From Rhodospirillaceae bacterium SYSU D60007 (GTDB lineage: Bacteria; Pseudomonadota; Alphaproteobacteria; Reyranellales; Reyranellaceae): a DNA stretch of 64,000 nucleotides. Location of the stretch: positions 1-64,000 of the forward strand of contig QOCQ01000014.1 in the NCBI GenBank assembly GCA_003574685.1, in the 5' to 3' direction. A program made the translations under genes and the position numbers. Shown piece after piece: positions 9,046 through 17,939 of this stretch; position 1 is the first letter of the stretch; each line of letters opens with the position of its first letter. Under the pieces are notes generated by a model. It was not told the origin of the DNA. It searched no databases and was given only the letters and a program-made list of their open reading frames with translations.

Positions 9046-10866
9046 ATGGATTTTCTCGCCATCTATGGCCGCGTGCTGCGGCAGCTCGGGCCGGAGCGAT
9101 GGCTGGCAGTCGGGCTGGCCATCGCCAACGTCGTCGTGGCGGCCCTGCAGTTTCTCGAGCCGGTGCTGTTCGGACGTGTGGTCGATACGCTGAGCAGTGC
9201 CGCCGGCCGCCCGCCAGCCGATGTCTGGCGCGATGCCATGCGCATCCTCGGCATCTGGATCGCCGTCGGCATCGGCGGAATCGTGGCCAGCATCGTCGTG
9301 TCCCTCTATGCCGACCGCATGGCGCACCGCAATCGGCTCGCGGCCATGGCGCGGTACTTCGAGCACGTGCTGTCGCTGCCCTTCGCCTTCCACAACGCGC
9401 AGCATTCCGGCCGCCTGATGAAGATCATGCTGCAGGGCGTCGATAACCTGTTCGGCCTGTGGCTCAGCTTCTTCCGCGAGCATCTGGCGACGGCGGTCGC
9501 GCTGTTCGTCATGTTGCCGCTGTCGCTGTTCATCAACTGGCGGCTGGGGCTGTTGCTGATCGCCCTGATCGTGTTCTTCGCGATCGCCAATGCCTGGATT
9601 GTCGCGCGCACCGATGCGATGCAGCGCCGGGCCGAGGACTATCACTCGCAGCTCGCCGGCCAGGCGGGCGATGCCCTCACCAACGTGCAGCTTGTGCAGA
9701 GCTTCGTGCGCCTGTCGCATGAGGCACGGCTCTTGCGCGAAACCATCCGCGACCTGCTCGCGGTGCAGTATCCCGTGCTCAACTGGTGGGCGCTGCTGAG
9801 CGTGATCACGCATGCCGCCGCCACCATCACGGTGCTGGGCATCTTCGTGCTGGGCACGTGGCTGCATCTGGCCGGCGAAGCCTCGGTCGGAGAGATCGTG
9901 AGCTTCATGGGCTTTGCCACGCTGCTGATCGGCCGCATGGAGCAGGCCTCGAGCTTCTTCGCCCGCATGTTCTTCCAGATGCCGGCGCTGGCTGACTTCT
10001 TCAACGTGCTCGAAACCGAATCGACAATTCGTGACAAGCTTGGCGCCCAGCCCCTGGGACGGGTCAAGGGCGCCGTTGAGTTCGACCACGTCAATTTCTC
10101 CTATGATGGCCGGCGGCCGGCGTTGCAGGATTTCAGCCTGAAGGTTGCGCCGGGCAGCACGGTGGCGCTGGTCGGCCCGACGGGCGCCGGCAAGAGCACG
10201 TCGATGGCGCTGCTGCACCGCATGTGGGATCCGCAGTCGGGTGCCATCCGCGTGGACGGCGTCGATATCCGCGACGTCACGCTGGAGAGCCTGCGCCGCA
10301 ACATCGGCGTGGTTTTCCAGGACAACACCATGTTCTACCGCACCATCGCCGACAATCTGCGGGTCGGCAAACAGGACGCGACCGATGCCGAGCTGGTGGA
10401 GGCGGCGCGCCTGGCGGAGGCGCACGAGTTCATCGAGCGACTGCCCGACGGCTACAACACGCAGGTGGGCGAGCGTGGCGTGACGCTGTCCGGCGGCGAA
10501 AGGCAGCGGCTGAGCATTGCGCGCGCCCTGCTGAAGGATCCGCCGATCCTGATCCTGGACGAGGCGACCAGCGCGCTGGACGCGGTGACAGAGGCGCGAA
10601 TCCAGCGTGCGCTCAAGGTGCTGATGGCCGGGCGCACGACCTTCGTGATTGCGCACCGGCTGTCCACGATCCGCGACGCCAACCTGGTCGTGGTGTTCGA
10701 AAGGGGCCGGCTGGTCGAGTCCGGCAGCTATGACGAGCTGCTCGCCCGCGGCGGTGCTTTTACTGCGCTGGTGCAGACGCAGCAGGCCGGCCTGCTGCAG
10801 GGCACCGGCATCCGCCCCTACCTCGACACGCCCGTCGCCGGCGAGGCCCTGCCGGAAGCGCGCTGA
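9046..10866 (+). CDS. ndvA: ABC exporter, NdvA/ChvA-type (glucan export) ATPase-permease
   Basis: A 606-residue half-transporter with an N-terminal six-helix permease (about residues 15-310) and a C-terminal ATPase. Walker A is GPTGAGKST near residue 376, the signature LSGGERQRL is near 481, and Walker B ILILDEATSALD is near 500. The N-terminal half most resembles the beta-(1,2)-glucan exporter family NdvA/ChvA, which moves cyclic or linear glucans to the periplasm as a homodimer. The glucan synthase gene ndvB is not in the window, so the substrate is inferred. Another lipid or polysaccharide exporter of the same fold is possible. Confidence 0.75.
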   Translation: MDFLAIYGRVLRQLGPERWLAVGLAIANVVVAALQFLEPVLFGRVVDTLSSAAGRPPADVWRDAMRILGIWIAVGIGGIVASIVVSLYADRMAHRNRLAAMARYFEHVLSLPFAFHNAQHSGRLMKIMLQGVDNLFGLWLSFFREHLATAVALFVMLPLSLFINWRLGLLLIALIVFFAIANAWIVARTDAMQRRAEDYHSQLAGQAGDALTNVQLVQSFVRLSHEARLLRETIRDLLAVQYPVLNWWALLSVITHAAATITVLGIFVLGTWLHLAGEASVGEIVSFMGFATLLIGRMEQASSFFARMFFQMPALADFFNVLETESTIRDKLGAQPLGRVKGAVEFDHVNFSYDGRRPALQDFSLKVAPGSTVALVGPTGAGKSTSMALLHRMWDPQSGAIRVDGVDIRDVTLESLRRNIGVVFQDNTMFYRTIADNLRVGKQDATDAELVEAARLAEAHEFIERLPDGYNTQVGERGVTLSGGERQRLSIARALLKDPPILILDEATSALDAVTEARIQRALKVLMAGRTTFVIAHRLSTIRDANLVVVFERGRLVESGSYDELLARGGAFTALVQTQQAGLLQGTGIRPYLDTPVAGEALPEAR

Positions 10867-10871
10867 CGCGA

Positions 10872-10891
10872 CCTTCCCCCTCCGGGGAAGG
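10872..10891. terminator. Bidirectional hairpin terminator candidate
   Basis: 8-bp arms CCTTCCCC/GGGGAAGG with a four-base loop lie between the convergent exporter gene and the gene ending at 10900. It repeats the hairpin at 1962 almost exactly. Confidence 0.45.
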
Positions 10892-10899
10892 CTAGTTAG

Positions 10900-11598
10900 T
10901 CACGTGGGTTTGCCCAGACGGACCTGGCCGATGATGATCGTGGCGATCTCCAGCAGGTCGGCCATCTGGGTGGACGCATAGAGCGTTGAATAGATGGTTG
11001 TCAGCAGCGTTGCCTGCGCGACGCTGGTCATACCGGGCGTGAAGGAAGCACGGAAGCCGGCAACGGCCGGCGTGTAGACCTGCTGATGCAGCTCCGCCAT
11101 CGCCAGCACGCAGGGAGCGATGTCGTTGCGCAGATCGCCCTTGTTGCGCCCCAGATCGCCGAGGATCGACTTCTCGACGATGTGGTGCGCCTCCAGCGTC
11201 TTCTTCGAATAGAAATCGGCAAACACGTCGTAGAGATCGCTGCGCCGCGGCGTCGGATTGGGATCGACCACCCGCTGTGCGATCAGCGCCGGGTTCACGG
11301 GATGGGGAATGGCGGTGGCCATGGGCTTGCGAAACCCGCCAGAAGGCTGCGGGCCTGTCGGCGCTATGTCGGTCTCGCGCCGGCCGTAACAGGCATTGTG
11401 AAACGCGGCGCGCGTCGTCGCATCCACGCGCAAATCGCGCGCCAGCACCTTGAGACCGTCATAGGGGCCGATCACCCAGTGGCGCGTGACCGGCTGGCCG
11501 TTCACGATGAACGCCACGGGTCTTTTGGTCAGGTATGCCTGGTATCGCGGATCAGGCGCGGGCGTGCAGATCTTGCTCTTGATCTCGTTCCAGATCAT
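10900..11598 (-). CDS. Uncharacterised protein with AHH/HNH-like motif
   Basis: A 232-residue protein that I do not recognise as a whole. The middle (about residues 137-170) holds EAHHIVEKS, then Asn/Asp-rich DLRNDIAPC and a downstream His in AELHQQ. This spacing recalls the Ala-His-His and HNH/Endo VII-type nuclease cores of polymorphic toxins, but the match is weak. The N-terminal 130 residues are unknown, and the C-terminus is hydrophobic and threonine-rich. The ATG at 11598 is preferred because AGAGAGA lies upstream; an in-frame GTG at 11616 has no ribosome site. No immunity-like or secretion gene is adjacent. Confidence 0.65.
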   Translation of the reverse strand: MIWNEIKSKICTPAPDPRYQAYLTKRPVAFIVNGQPVTRHWVIGPYDGLKVLARDLRVDATTRAAFHNACYGRRETDIAPTGPQPSGGFRKPMATAIPHPVNPALIAQRVVDPNPTPRRSDLYDVFADFYSKKTLEAHHIVEKSILGDLGRNKGDLRNDIAPCVLAMAELHQQVYTPAVAGFRASFTPGMTSVAQATLLTTIYSTLYASTQMADLLEIATIIIGQVRLGKPT

Positions 11599-11718
11599 CG
11601 CGTCTCTCTTGGGCACGGTGTCCGATTGTGAAACGCCATCATACTACCCGTGCGCCTGCAATTCACGACCGTCATGAGGGACGGCCGCTGCAATCAGGTT
11701 GCAAATGAAATGGCAGTG

Positions 11719-12228
11719 TCAGGAGCCCAGAAGAGTCTGCAGGCGGAACTGTGCAATCAGGCCGACTTCGGCCAGTGCCGCATCAATTTCGGTATCGCGG
11801 TCGTTGGCCAGGCGCTGCTCGTATGCTGCGAGGATCGTTTCCTTCGTGTGCCGGCGCACCGCGACGATGAAGGGAAAGCCGAACTTTTCACGATAGGCAC
11901 GGTTGAGGCGTTCGAACCTGATGTATTCCGCATCGCTCAGGCGATCGAGGCCGGCGCTGGCCTGCTCGCGCGTCGAGTCGGCGGTGAGGGTGCCGGCGCG
12001 CGCCGCCTTGCCCGCAAGGTCGGGATGGGCCCGCAGCAATGTCAGCTTCTCGTCGGCGGATGCATGTGCCACGACCTGCATCATGGCGCGGTGCAAGCCC
12101 TCGATGCTGTCGAATGGTTGTGCCGCCCAGGCACGCTCGGCCACCCAGGGCGAATGCTCGAAGATTGGCCCGGCAAGCGCCAGAAAAGCGGCGCGATCGA
12201 GAGCGTTCAGATGGTCGACAATGCCCAC
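11719..12228 (-). CDS. uraD: OHCU decarboxylase (purine degradation)
   Basis: A 169-residue 2-oxo-4-hydroxy-4-carboxy-5-ureidoimidazoline decarboxylase, the last step from urate to S-allantoin. The signature AHPDLAGKAARAG carries catalytic His68, the Glu of STREQASAGL is E88, and FERLNRAYREKFGFPFI is the typical C-terminal block. The start appears to be GTG at 12228; no better in-frame ATG precedes the domain. It is divergent from the ABC importer at 12367. Together with puuE at 29574 it implies oxidative purine catabolism in this organism, although urate oxidase and HIU hydrolase are not in the window. Confidence 0.92.
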   Translation of the reverse strand: MGIVDHLNALDRAAFLALAGPIFEHSPWVAERAWAAQPFDSIEGLHRAMMQVVAHASADEKLTLLRAHPDLAGKAARAGTLTADSTREQASAGLDRLSDAEYIRFERLNRAYREKFGFPFIVAVRRHTKETILAAYEQRLANDRDTEIDAALAEVGLIAQFRLQTLLGS

Positions 12229-12314
12229 GGCGATCCAGGCGATGAAGACGGGCGGCCATCATGCAACGGGTCGCGGCTTGTGGACAGTTCCGGGCGGCGG
12301 CAATTGGCAGCCGG

Positions 12315-12344
12315 TTTGCATGAACGCGGTCGGCCAGCTACGTT
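12315..12344 (+). promoter_or_regulatory. Candidate promoter for the ABC importer
   Basis: TTTGCA (12315-12320), an 18-base spacer and TACGTT (12339-12344) lie 23 bases before the substrate-binding protein start, in the only intergenic space shared with uraD. Pattern match only. Confidence 0.3.
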
Positions 12345-12366
12345 GCCCACGGGAGACGATCGACAC

Positions 12367-13383
12367 ATGAACATGACATCCATCGCGCGGCGCGCCGCTC
12401 TTGGCGGCCTGCTGGCCGCTGGCCTGGCGCTGCCGGCACAGGCGCAGACCGCCATCAAGTTCACGCTGGACTGGGTGTTCCAGGGGCCCACCTCGCCGTT
12501 CCTGGTGGCGCTGGAGAAGGGTTACTACAAGGCCGAGGGGCTGGACGTCACGATGGATCCCGGTCAGGGCTCTGCCGGTGCGGTGCAGCGGGTCGCGACG
12601 GGGGCCTATCATATCGGCTTCGCCGACGTGAATTCCCTGATCGAGTACAACGCGCGCAATCCCGGCAAGGAGATCCTCTGCGTCTTCATGGGTTACGACT
12701 TTCCGCCCTTTGGCGTCTATGCGCTGAAGAAGAGCGGCATAAAGGGCCCCAAGGATCTGACGGGCAAGAAGCTTGGCGCTCCCGTGTTTGATGCTTCATT
12801 CCGCCTGTTCCCGGCCTTCGCGAAGAAGAACGGCATCGGCAAGACCGAGCACGTGAACCTCGCGCCGCAACTGCGCGAGCAGAGCCTGGTGCAGGGCACG
12901 GTGGACTTTGTCTCGGGTCACTATTTCTCGTCGGTGCTCGATCTGGAGGCACGCGGCGTCAAGCTCGATGACCTCGTGGTGATGCGCTATGTCGATTATG
13001 GCATGGACGTGTACGGCAACGGCATCATCGTCTCACCCGAGATGCTGAACAATCCGAAGGCGGTCACGGGCTTCCTGAAGGCCACTGTGAAGGCCTGGAA
13101 AGAGGTGATCGCCGATCCGAAGCTCGGCGTCGCTGCCGCCAGAAAGCGTGATCCGCTGATCGACGGGAAGCTGGAGGAGCGGCGGCTGGCCATGTCGCTG
13201 GAAACCAACATCCTGACGCCGTTCGTGAAGGCGAATGGCATGGGCGACGTGGACCCGGCGCGCTTCGAGCGCTCGATCAAGGACGTCGCGGAGGCCTTCG
13301 GCCTGCCGGTGGCGCCGGCGGCGGACAAGGTGTTCACGAACAGGTTTCTGCCGCCCAAGGCAGACCGCATGGTGGCGAAGTAG
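12367..13383 (+). CDS. NMT1/THI5-type ABC substrate-binding protein
   Basis: A 338-residue periplasmic solute-binding protein with an N-terminal signal peptide (RRAALGGLLAAGLALPAQAQ, cleavage likely after AQA). The mature start KFTLDWVFQGPTSPFLVALE and the following GYYKAEGLDV block are typical of the NMT1/THI5 and nitrate/taurine group, which bind small pyrimidine- or sulfonate-like ligands. The plus frame is open upstream to 11650, but that part overlaps uraD and is not used. It heads an operon with an ATPase and a permease. The neighbouring uraD suggests a purine- or pyrimidine-derived ligand; this is inference. Confidence 0.9.
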   Translation: MNMTSIARRAALGGLLAAGLALPAQAQTAIKFTLDWVFQGPTSPFLVALEKGYYKAEGLDVTMDPGQGSAGAVQRVATGAYHIGFADVNSLIEYNARNPGKEILCVFMGYDFPPFGVYALKKSGIKGPKDLTGKKLGAPVFDASFRLFPAFAKKNGIGKTEHVNLAPQLREQSLVQGTVDFVSGHYFSSVLDLEARGVKLDDLVVMRYVDYGMDVYGNGIIVSPEMLNNPKAVTGFLKATVKAWKEVIADPKLGVAAARKRDPLIDGKLEERRLAMSLETNILTPFVKANGMGDVDPARFERSIKDVAEAFGLPVAPAADKVFTNRFLPPKADRMVAK

Positions 13384-13393
13384 CGCCACGGAA

Positions 13394-14197
13394 ATGACCG
13401 CAGGCACGGGTGAACCGCCGCTGGTCGATCTGCGGCAGGTGTCGCTGACCTATCGCCTCGGCAAGGAAGAGACTCTGGCGCTGGCCGATGCGACGCTTGG
13501 CATCACCCGAGGCGAGTTCATTGCCGTCGTAGGTCCCTCGGGATGCGGCAAGTCGACCCTTATGAAGCTGGTGACGGGATTGTTGCCGCCCACCTCCGGC
13601 GAGGTGCGGGTGCGTGGCGAGAAGGTGGTGCGGCCGATCCGGGGCGTGGGGATGGCGTTCCAGAACCCCACGCTGATGCCGTGGCGCACCACGCGCGACA
13701 ACATCCTGCTGCCGCTGGAAATCGTCGAGCCGCACAAGCACCAGTTCCGCCGCCGGCGCGCGGAATATGCTGCCCGTGCGGACAGCCTGCTGGCATCGGT
13801 CGGGCTGGGCGGCTTCGGCGACAAGTACCCCTGGCAGCTTTCGGGCGGCATGCAGCAGCGGTCCAACCTCTGCCGTGCGCTGATCCATGAACCCGAGATC
13901 ATGATGCTGGACGAGCCGTTCGGCGCGCTCGACGCCTTCACGCGCGAGGAGCTGTGGGGGATCATGCAGCAGCTCTGGCTGGAGCGCCGCTTCACCGCCG
14001 TGCTGGTGACGCACGATTTGCGCGAGGCGGTGTACCTCGCCGACACGGTCTACGTCATGAGCCGCCGGCCGGGACGCATCGTCATGGCAAAGGCGGTCGA
14101 CATTCCCCGGCCACGCACGCTGGAGACGACATTCGAGCCACACTTCGTGGATATCGTCCACGAGCTGCGCGAACGCATCCACCAGGAGCACGCGTGA
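13394..14197 (+). CDS. ABC importer ATP-binding protein (SsuB/TauB type)
   Basis: A 267-residue ATPase of the nitrate/sulfonate/taurine importer class. Walker A is GPSGCGKST, the Q-loop is AFQNPTLMPWRT, the signature LSGGMQQR, Walker B IMMLDEPFGALD, and the switch His is in VLVTHDLREAV. It starts ten bases after the binding-protein stop. About 180 bp holding a palindromic repeat separates it from the permease gene, which is unusual within such an operon. Confidence 0.93.
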   Translation: MTAGTGEPPLVDLRQVSLTYRLGKEETLALADATLGITRGEFIAVVGPSGCGKSTLMKLVTGLLPPTSGEVRVRGEKVVRPIRGVGMAFQNPTLMPWRTTRDNILLPLEIVEPHKHQFRRRRAEYAARADSLLASVGLGGFGDKYPWQLSGGMQQRSNLCRALIHEPEIMMLDEPFGALDAFTREELWGIMQQLWLERRFTAVLVTHDLREAVYLADTVYVMSRRPGRIVMAKAVDIPRPRTLETTFEPHFVDIVHELRERIHQEHA

Positions 14198-14225
14198 TGG
14201 CGGTCGAACCTCGCGGCGGTTTCCT

Positions 14226-14352
14226 CGTCGTCCTGAGCGAAGCGAAGGACCTCGCGATGGTCCCTCCAGGTAATGGAGGCGGCGGTGATTCACAAATGAC
14301 AGCATTCTCCGACCGCAGGACCGCAAGGTCCTTCGCTTCGCTCAGGACGACG
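14226..14352. repeat. Dispersed palindromic repeat, family B, copy 1
   Basis: Long inverted repeat inserted between the importer ATPase and permease genes. The 31-base arms are 14226-14256 and 14322-14352, complementary except for one base, with core TTCGCTTCGCTCAGGAC on the right arm. The 65-base centre contains a second small hairpin (CTCCA/TGGAG) and AATGACAGCATT. A diverged copy lies at 20531-20649. The transcript would form a strong hairpin and could lower expression of the permease relative to the upstream genes. Confidence 0.85.
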
Positions 14353-14381
14353 GAACGTGAGCGGCGGCGGGAGGACGCCGT

Positions 14382-15158
14382 ATGACCGCCGGCGCGGAGC
14401 GGGCGTTGCGGATTGCCATGCCGTGGCTGGCGATGGCGGTTTTCCTGATCGTCTGGGAGCTGGCCTGCATTGTCTTCGATATCGCCGAGATCATCCTGCC
14501 GCGGCCTTCGCGCGTCTTCGAAGTGATGGTGCTGCGCTGGGATATCCTGATCGATTTCTGCCTGCAGACCTTGTGGACCACGGCAGCCGGCTTTCTGCTG
14601 GCGATTGCCGGCGGGCTGGTGCTGGGTCTGGCGATCGGTGCCTCGCCCTTTGTCTACTCCGGCCTGTATCCGCTGCTGATCGCCTTCAACGCGATCCCCA
14701 AGGTGGCGATCGTGCCGATCCTGATGATCTGGGTCGGGGTCGGCGCGACGCCGGCGGTGATCACCGCGTTTGTCATCAGCTTCTTTCCGATCGTGGTCAA
14801 TGTGGCAACCGGCCTTGCCACGATCGAGCCGGAGATGCGCGACGTGCTGCGCAGCCTCGGCGCCACACGCAGGGAGATCCTGACGAAGGTCGGCATTCCC
14901 CGCGCCATGCCCTATCTGTTCGCCAGCCTCAAGGTAGCGATCACACTGGCTTTCATCGGCTCGGTGATCTCCGAAACCGTCGGCGGCAATCGCGGGGTGG
15001 GCTTCCTCATGCTCTCGGCCGGCGCGCGCAACGACGCCCCCACCACCTTCGCGGGCCTGTTTGCCATCGCCGTCATGGGCGTGCTGATGTATGCGCTCTG
15101 CGCCCTTGTCGAGAAACGCATGACGCGCTGGGCGTTCCGCGGCGAGTTGATCGCGTAA
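14382..15158 (+). CDS. ABC importer permease (SsuC/TauC type)
   Basis: A 258-residue inner-membrane permease with about six hydrophobic segments. The EAA loop that docks the ATPase is LRSLGATRREILTKVGIPRA. It completes the importer with the binding protein and ATPase upstream. The ATG at 14382 follows GGGAGG with about nine bases between. The family is nitrate/sulfonate/bicarbonate/pyrimidine importers; the ligand is not known. It converges on a small gene with only eight bases between the stops. Confidence 0.9.
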   Translation: MTAGAERALRIAMPWLAMAVFLIVWELACIVFDIAEIILPRPSRVFEVMVLRWDILIDFCLQTLWTTAAGFLLAIAGGLVLGLAIGASPFVYSGLYPLLIAFNAIPKVAIVPILMIWVGVGATPAVITAFVISFFPIVVNVATGLATIEPEMRDVLRSLGATRREILTKVGIPRAMPYLFASLKVAITLAFIGSVISETVGGNRGVGFLMLSAGARNDAPTTFAGLFAIAVMGVLMYALCALVEKRMTRWAFRGELIA

Positions 15159-15166
15159 CGAGCGGC

Positions 15167-15403
15167 TCAGGTGTAGGTCTTCAGCAGCTTCATCTCGTCG
15201 ATGCGCAGGCCATGCTCATCGATGTTCTCGTCCGACAGCCAGTCCTGCAGCACGGCCTCCTGGTGGTCGGTAATGTTGACGCGCTTCTTCACCTCGGCCA
15301 GCGCCTTGTCGGGATTATCAATGGCGATGGCGTAGAGCGAGCGCACCGGCAGGGCTCCCGGTCGTCCCTTGGTGATGATTTCGACTGTCCAGCCCTTGGC
15401 CAT
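15167..15403 (-). CDS. Small conserved-looking protein of unknown function
   Basis: A 78-residue soluble protein beginning MAKGWTVEIITKG and rich in Lys, Asp and Leu. No domain is recognised. The ATG at 15403 has GGGGAG nine bases upstream, a better start than the in-frame codon at 15427. It is the next minus-strand gene after the E1-type dehydrogenase (48 bp downstream of its stop), so the two may be co-transcribed. It has no Cys or His cluster and no membrane segment. Confidence 0.65.
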   Translation of the reverse strand: MAKGWTVEIITKGRPGALPVRSLYAIAIDNPDKALAEVKKRVNITDHQEAVLQDWLSDENIDEHGLRIDEMKLLKTYT

Positions 15404-15451
15404 GGTCGTGGTCTCCCCTGCGGCCATAGTGCGCGAGGGGGACCTTAATGT

Positions 15452-17836
15452 CTACCAGTCCTCGGCGACGGCCTGGGCGACGGCATCGATGAGGGCCGCC
15501 GAATCCAGCCGCAAGGTGCGATAGAGGTCGGAGATGTCGCCCGACTGGCCGAAGCCCTCGACTCCCAGCGGCACAACCCGGTGCCGCCCGACGGCGCCTA
15601 GCCACGACAAGGTCAGCGGATGTCCGTCCAGCACGGTGACCAGCCGCGCATTGGGACCCAGCGGCGCCAGCAGGCGCTCGACGGGGCTGATCCGGTTCGC
15701 GGGCGTTCGCATCGTGGCGGTCCGCCGCGTGCGTCGGCTGGCGATCCAGTCGCGGTGCAGCCGGTCGGCCGAGGTCACGACCAGCAGGCCCGTGCCGGCG
15801 AAGTCGCGCGCCACGCTCTCCCATGCCGCGAGGGCTTCCGGTGTCACCGCGCCCATGCACACCAGGGCCAGTTCCGCGCCCGGCGCAGGCTCGCGCAGCC
15901 AGTAGCCGCCCTCGATCATCGACTGCGCCAGTTCCGCCGTGAGCTCGCGCTGGGGCTGCTCGACCGGTCTGGTCGAAAGGCGCAGATAGATCGAAGAACC
16001 CTCCGGCTCCTGGATATGCGCCAACGCGAAACGCAGGATGACGGCCAGCTCGTCGGCATAAGCCGGCTCGTAGCTCAGCAGGCCGGGCTGGCCGATACCG
16101 ATCAGCGGCGCCGACACGGATTGATGCGCGCCGCCCTCCGGCGCCAGCGTCACGCCCGAGGGCGTGGCGACCAGGATGAAGCGCGCATTCTGGTAGCAGG
16201 CATAGTTCAGGGCATCCAGACCGCGCGCGATGAACGGGTCATAGAGCGTGCCGATCGGCAGCAGCCGCGCGCCGAACAGCTCGTCCGACAAGCCCAGCGC
16301 CGCGAGCTGGATGAAGAGATTATTCTCCGCGATCCCCAACTCGATGTGCTGGCCGCCGGGATCGAGACTCCAGCGCTGGGCCGAGACCACCTTCAGCTCG
16401 CGGAAGACGTCCTCCGCCTTGGTGTGCGCGAACAGGCCCTTGCGGTTGACCCAGCCGCCGAGGTTGGTGGAGACGGTCACATCCGGCGAGGTCGTGACGA
16501 TGCGCTCGGCGAGCGGCCCGCCAGCAGCCGCGATCTCATCCAGGATACGGCCGAATCCCGCCTGCGTGCTGGTCCGCCGGTCCTTGGGTGCCGGCAGCCG
16601 ATCCGGCACCGGCACGGCCGGGGCTTGAAGGCGCCGGGTTCCGTCGGCGCGAAACGGTGCGGCGTCGATGAAGGCCTGCAACTCGCGCGGATCGGCTGCC
16701 AGGCCCGCGAAGCGGTCCCATTCCGCCCCCGCGGGAACGCCCATCTCCTTTTGCCACCGGGCCATCTGCTCGACATTCATCAGGCCGGCATGGTTGTCCT
16801 TGTGGCCCGCGAAGGGCAGGTCGCGGCCCTTGATGGTGTAGGCGATGAAGCAGGTCGGCCGGTCATCGGTAACTGACTCGAACGCGTCGAGCACGGCCTG
16901 GAGGTCCAGCCCGGCCAGATTGGTCATCAGGGCGTGCAGGCGCGCATCGTCGTGTGTGTCGAGAATGCGGCGGATGCCGGGATACTGGTTGAGATCGCGG
17001 GTCAGCGCCTCACGCCAGGCAGCGCCCCCCTTGTAGACCAGCGCCGAGTACAGCGAATTGGGGCAGTCGTCGATCCACTGCCGAAGATGCTCGCCATCGG
17101 GCTGCGCGAACGCGCTTTCCAGCGCCTTCCCGTATTTCAGCGTCACCACCCGCCAGCCCACCAGCTCGAACATCTCGGCGACGCGGCCGAACAGGCGGTC
17201 ATTGACCACGGAGTCGAGACTCTGGCGGTTATAGTCGATGATCCACCACAGGTTCCGCACGTCGTGCTTCCAGCCCTCCAGCAGGGCCTCGAAGACGTTG
17301 CCCTCGTCGAGCTCGGCATCGCCGACCAGCGCGACCATGCGGCCGAGGGGCCGCTCCGGTGCCAGCTTCTTCAGCCGCACGTAGTCCTGCACCAGCGACG
17401 CGAACAGCGTCATCGCCACGCCGAGACCCACCGAGCCGGTGGAGAAATCGACGTCGTCGGCGTCCTTCGTGCGTGAGGGGTAGGACTGGGCGCCGCCCAG
17501 CGCGCGGAACCGCTCCAGCCGCTCCTGCGTCTGCTGCCCGAACAGGTACTGGATGGCGTGGAACACCGGCGAGGCGTGCGGCTTCACCGCCACGCGGTCC
17601 TGCGGCCGCAAGACGGCGAAATAGAGCGCCGTCATGATGGTGACCAGCGAGGCGCAGCTTGCCTGGTGGCCGCCGACCTTCAGCCCGTCGCGGTTGGGCC
17701 GGATGTGGTTGGCGTGGTGGATCGTCCACGCCGAGAGCCACAGCACCTTGCGCTCCAGCTCGCGCAGGAGCCGAAGCTGTCGGGCCCGGCCAGATTCGGC
17801 GGCGGGAGCCAGCAGGGCGGGAGCAGTGTCGGGCAT
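15452..17836 (-). CDS. Homodimeric 2-oxoacid dehydrogenase E1-like / transketolase-family enzyme
   Basis: A 794-residue thiamine-diphosphate enzyme with the AceE-like single-chain layout. The TPP motif starts GDAELDEGN (residues 172-180) and ends at Asn203 in IIDYNRQ; a transketolase-like pyrimidine domain follows and then a C-terminal domain. It is shorter than AceE (about 890). It could be a 2-oxobutyrate or other 2-oxoacid dehydrogenase E1, such as Pseudomonas MdeB, which also sits beside an Lrp-type regulator. No E2 or E3 gene is nearby. It is divergent from the Lrp/AsnC gene at 17940, suggesting amino-acid-responsive control. Confidence 0.8.
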   Translation of the reverse strand: MPDTAPALLAPAAESGRARQLRLLRELERKVLWLSAWTIHHANHIRPNRDGLKVGGHQASCASLVTIMTALYFAVLRPQDRVAVKPHASPVFHAIQYLFGQQTQERLERFRALGGAQSYPSRTKDADDVDFSTGSVGLGVAMTLFASLVQDYVRLKKLAPERPLGRMVALVGDAELDEGNVFEALLEGWKHDVRNLWWIIDYNRQSLDSVVNDRLFGRVAEMFELVGWRVVTLKYGKALESAFAQPDGEHLRQWIDDCPNSLYSALVYKGGAAWREALTRDLNQYPGIRRILDTHDDARLHALMTNLAGLDLQAVLDAFESVTDDRPTCFIAYTIKGRDLPFAGHKDNHAGLMNVEQMARWQKEMGVPAGAEWDRFAGLAADPRELQAFIDAAPFRADGTRRLQAPAVPVPDRLPAPKDRRTSTQAGFGRILDEIAAAGGPLAERIVTTSPDVTVSTNLGGWVNRKGLFAHTKAEDVFRELKVVSAQRWSLDPGGQHIELGIAENNLFIQLAALGLSDELFGARLLPIGTLYDPFIARGLDALNYACYQNARFILVATPSGVTLAPEGGAHQSVSAPLIGIGQPGLLSYEPAYADELAVILRFALAHIQEPEGSSIYLRLSTRPVEQPQRELTAELAQSMIEGGYWLREPAPGAELALVCMGAVTPEALAAWESVARDFAGTGLLVVTSADRLHRDWIASRRTRRTATMRTPANRISPVERLLAPLGPNARLVTVLDGHPLTLSWLGAVGRHRVVPLGVEGFGQSGDISDLYRTLRLDSAALIDAVAQAVAEDW

Positions 17837-17889
17837 GGTGCTGCGCAGGATAGCGCGAATGGCAGGGCAGGTCCTTGCGTTCTGACCCG

Positions 17890-17905
17890 AATTTTATTTC
17901 AAATT
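17890..17905. promoter_or_regulatory. AT-rich inverted repeat, candidate Lrp/AsnC operator
   Basis: AATTT, six bases, AAATT lies in the 103-bp gap between the divergent E1-like gene and the Lrp/AsnC regulator. It is the only AT-rich segment there. Lrp-family proteins bind short AT-rich palindromes, often in their own promoter. Confidence 0.4.
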
Positions 17906-17939
17906 GGAAACTCCTTTCCTCAACGCCCTGGACACAGCA

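Noticed and set aside
8983-10656. 557-codon minus-strand frame opposite the ABC exporter
   Set aside because: High-GC antisense shadow; full exporter motifs are on the plus strand.
12229-12366. Extended frame joining uraD region to the binding protein (11650-13383, plus)
   Set aside because: The first part is antisense to uraD; the signal peptide starts at 12367.
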